A stretch of DNA of 7,854 nt from Planctomycetota bacterium (lineage in GTDB: Bacteria > Planctomycetota > UBA1135), in the NCBI GenBank assembly GCA_022447335.1, contig JAKVCF010000109.1, positions 1 to 7,854 on the forward strand, written 5' to 3'. Shown one piece after another: positions 6,400-7,854 of the stretch. How positions within the stretch are numbered: position 1 is the stretch's first letter; the number at the start of each line of letters is the position of its first letter. Position numbers and translations under genes: made by a program. The notes under the pieces are model-generated. The model ran no database searches. It saw only the letters and a program-made list of their open reading frames with translations, and was not told where the DNA came from.

Positions 6400-7854
6400 T
6401 TAATCGAGGTTGATCCAGACTGACTTGGTTTCGGTGTAGGACGCGAGAGCGTCCTTGCCGAGGTCACGGCCGAATCCTGATTCGCGGAATCCGCCAAAGG
6501 GCATGCCCGGATCGTAGAGGTTGTAGGTGTTAACCCAAACCGTGCCCACGCGCAGTTGCTTGGCGAAGCTGAGAGCCTTGCTTATGTCTTTGGACCACAC
6601 GCCAGCGGCTAGGCCGTAGCGTGTGTCATGCGCAATCTGCAGAGCATCCTCTGGGGTTTCAAAGGGTGTGACAGCGAGCACTGGGCCAAAGATCTCCTCT
6701 TGAGCGAGCTTCGACTTCGGATCAACATCTGCGAAAATAGTTGGCTCAATGAAGTAGCCCTTACCACCTAGACTGTCACGCAGTGAAGCTCCGCCAGCAA
6801 TCAGGCGAGCGCCTTCGGCCTTACCGCTCTCAATCGCCGCGAGCACAGACTCATACTGTTCGGCATTGCAGACAGGGCCCATTCGTACGCCCTCGTCAAA
6901 GGGGCTTCCAACCGTAGTCTTGGCTGCGATCTTTTGCAGCGTCTCGAGGAAGTCTTCGTAAATCTCACGTTGCACCAGCACGCGTGAGCCCGCTGCGCAT
7001 ACTTCTCCCTTGTTGTAGAAGATGCCGGTTGTCGCACCACGCGTCGCCGCTTTGAAGTCGGCGTCGGCGAATACGATGTTTGGCGACTTGCCGCCTAGTT
7101 CAAGGGTGATGCGTTTGAGGGTGTCGGCCGATTCACGTTGAATCATGCGTCCGACCTCGGTCGAGCCGGTGAAGCTGATCTTGTCGATTAATGGGTGCTG
7201 GACCATCGGTGTGCCAACTGCGCGGCCGCCGCCAGTCACTACGTTCAAGACACCCGCCGGTAGTCCGGCTTCGGCGCCTAGCTTGGCCATCCATAGAGCA
7301 GTGAGCGAAGTTTGTTCACTAGGCTTCAGCACGATGGTGTTGCCACAAGCCAGTGCGGGTGCGACCTTCCAGGTGGACATTAGCATCGGGAAATTCCACG
7401 GCGTAATCATGCCGCAGACGCCGACCGGCTCACGCAGCGTCATGCCAATCGAGTTGCCCGGAAGTGGCACCACGCCACCGTCGATCTTGGTTACCCAGCC
7501 CGCGAAGTATCGGAAGATCTCGGCGACCAGTGGGATTTCGATCTTGGACGAGTCGAACCAGGTCTTGCCGGTGTCCATCGACTCACAACGCGCAATGTTC
7601 TCTCGGTTCTCGTCGATCAGTTCGGCCATGCGCCACAGGATGCGAGCTCGCTTGCCCGGGGGCATGTTGCGCCATTTCGGGTTCTGGAAGGCGGCTCGGG
7701 CTGCTTGGGCGGCGCGGTCCACATCCTCGGCATTGCCTGCCGCGATCTGACAGTGGACCTCCTCAGTGGCGGGGTAAATGCTGCCAGTGGTCTTGCCGGA
7801 AGTGGGTTCGACCCATTCACCCCCGATGAAGTGAGCGGCTGGGGGATATTCGGG
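6400..7854 (-). CDS. NAD-type aldehyde dehydrogenase (5' end cut by window)
   Basis: This is an aldehyde dehydrogenase of the classical ALDH superfamily, oxidising an aldehyde to the acid with NAD+ in the cytoplasm. 484 codons are visible, with no start: the first are PEYPPAAHFIGGEWVEPTSG, an ALDH N-terminus, so only roughly 15 residues are missing upstream. Counting from the window edge, the oxyanion asparagine is N154 (ITPWNFP), the general-base glutamate E252 (LELGGKSP), the catalytic cysteine C286 (NKGEVCAAGSR) and the second conserved glutamate E387 (EEIFGPVL). FTGSTEVG is the nucleotide-binding loop. KPSEQT carries the glutamate that favours NAD+ over NADP+. The C-terminus PFGGFRESGFGRDLG is typical. 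The spacing of the catalytic residues matches the family, so the enzyme looks intact. The GEVC motif resembles betaine/aminoaldehyde and broad-range ALDHs, but the substrate cannot be assigned. It converges on mqnD with a 60-nt gap; its promoter is outside the window. Confidence 0.93.
   Translation of the reverse strand, partial: PEYPPAAHFIGGEWVEPTSGKTTGSIYPATEEVHCQIAAGNAEDVDRAAQAARAAFQNPKWRNMPPGKRARILWRMAELIDENRENIARCESMDTGKTWFDSSKIEIPLVAEIFRYFAGWVTKIDGGVVPLPGNSIGMTLREPVGVCGMITPWNFPMLMSTWKVAPALACGNTIVLKPSEQTSLTALWMAKLGAEAGLPAGVLNVVTGGGRAVGTPMVQHPLIDKISFTGSTEVGRMIQRESADTLKRITLELGGKSPNIVFADADFKAATRGATTGIFYNKGEVCAAGSRVLVQREIYEDFLETLQKIAAKTTVGSPFDEGVRMGPVCNAEQYESVLAAIESGKAEGARLIAGGASLRDSLGGKGYFIEPTIFADVDPKSKLAQEEIFGPVLAVTPFETPEDALQIAHDTRYGLAAGVWSKDISKALSFAKQLRVGTVWVNTYNLYDPGMPFGGFRESGFGRDLGKDALASYTETKSVWINLD

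Noticed and set aside
7720..7722. GTG as the start of the aldehyde dehydrogenase
   Set aside because: The frame stays open upstream to the window edge and encodes a typical ALDH N-terminus (FIGGEWVEP), so this is an internal valine in AEDVDRAA.
7145..7750. 201-aa open frame on the plus strand
   Set aside because: It is antisense to conserved aldehyde dehydrogenase motifs and has low-complexity shadow composition with no family features.

Overview
The window looks like a chromosomal piece from a moderately GC-rich Gram-negative bacterium, most likely of the Planctomycetes/Verrucomicrobia (PVC) kind or a similar heterotroph. This is inferred from gene content: a DUF1080 (3-keto-disaccharide hydrolase family) protein, a nucleoside:H+ symporter-type permease, Tat-targeted Gfo/Idh/MocA oxidoreductases and an MqnD of the SPDPDD type. 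Few genes have a Shine-Dalgarno sequence, and GTG and TTG starts occur. I cannot fix the taxon without a search. There is no rRNA, tRNA, IS element, CRISPR array or phage gene.

Layout. Positions 1-5263 hold a very compact operon read on the minus strand, in transcription order: DUF1080 lipoprotein-like hydrolase (5263-4658), MFS permease (4657-3338), Tat-signal Gfo/Idh/MocA oxidoreductase (3337-2072), ApbE-like FAD:protein FMN transferase (2046-1219) and a second Tat-signal Gfo/Idh/MocA oxidoreductase (1222 to beyond base 1, 3' end cut off). The junctions are TAA|ATG, TAG|ATG, a 25-nt gap, and a 4-nt GTGA overlap. A 215-nt divergent spacer (5264-5478) separates this operon from mqnD (5479-6339, plus strand), a menaquinone (futalosine pathway) enzyme. 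After a 60-nt convergent spacer with hairpins comes an NAD-type aldehyde dehydrogenase on the minus strand (6400 to beyond 7854, N-terminus cut off).

How the genes may work together. In characterised gut Bacteroidetes systems, Gfo/Idh oxidoreductases and DUF1080 proteins cooperate in glycoside cleavage: the sugar is oxidised at C3, the 3-keto-glycoside is cleaved by elimination/hydrolysis, and the product is reduced again. The operon here fits an exported version of that chemistry, with a permease to import the product. The part that does not fit the known scheme is the ApbE flavin transferase placed between the two oxidoreductases. The second oxidoreductase also carries EAP where the family has its signature EKP. 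Together these make the operon the most interesting part of the window. mqnD and the aldehyde dehydrogenase look like ordinary, unrelated neighbours.
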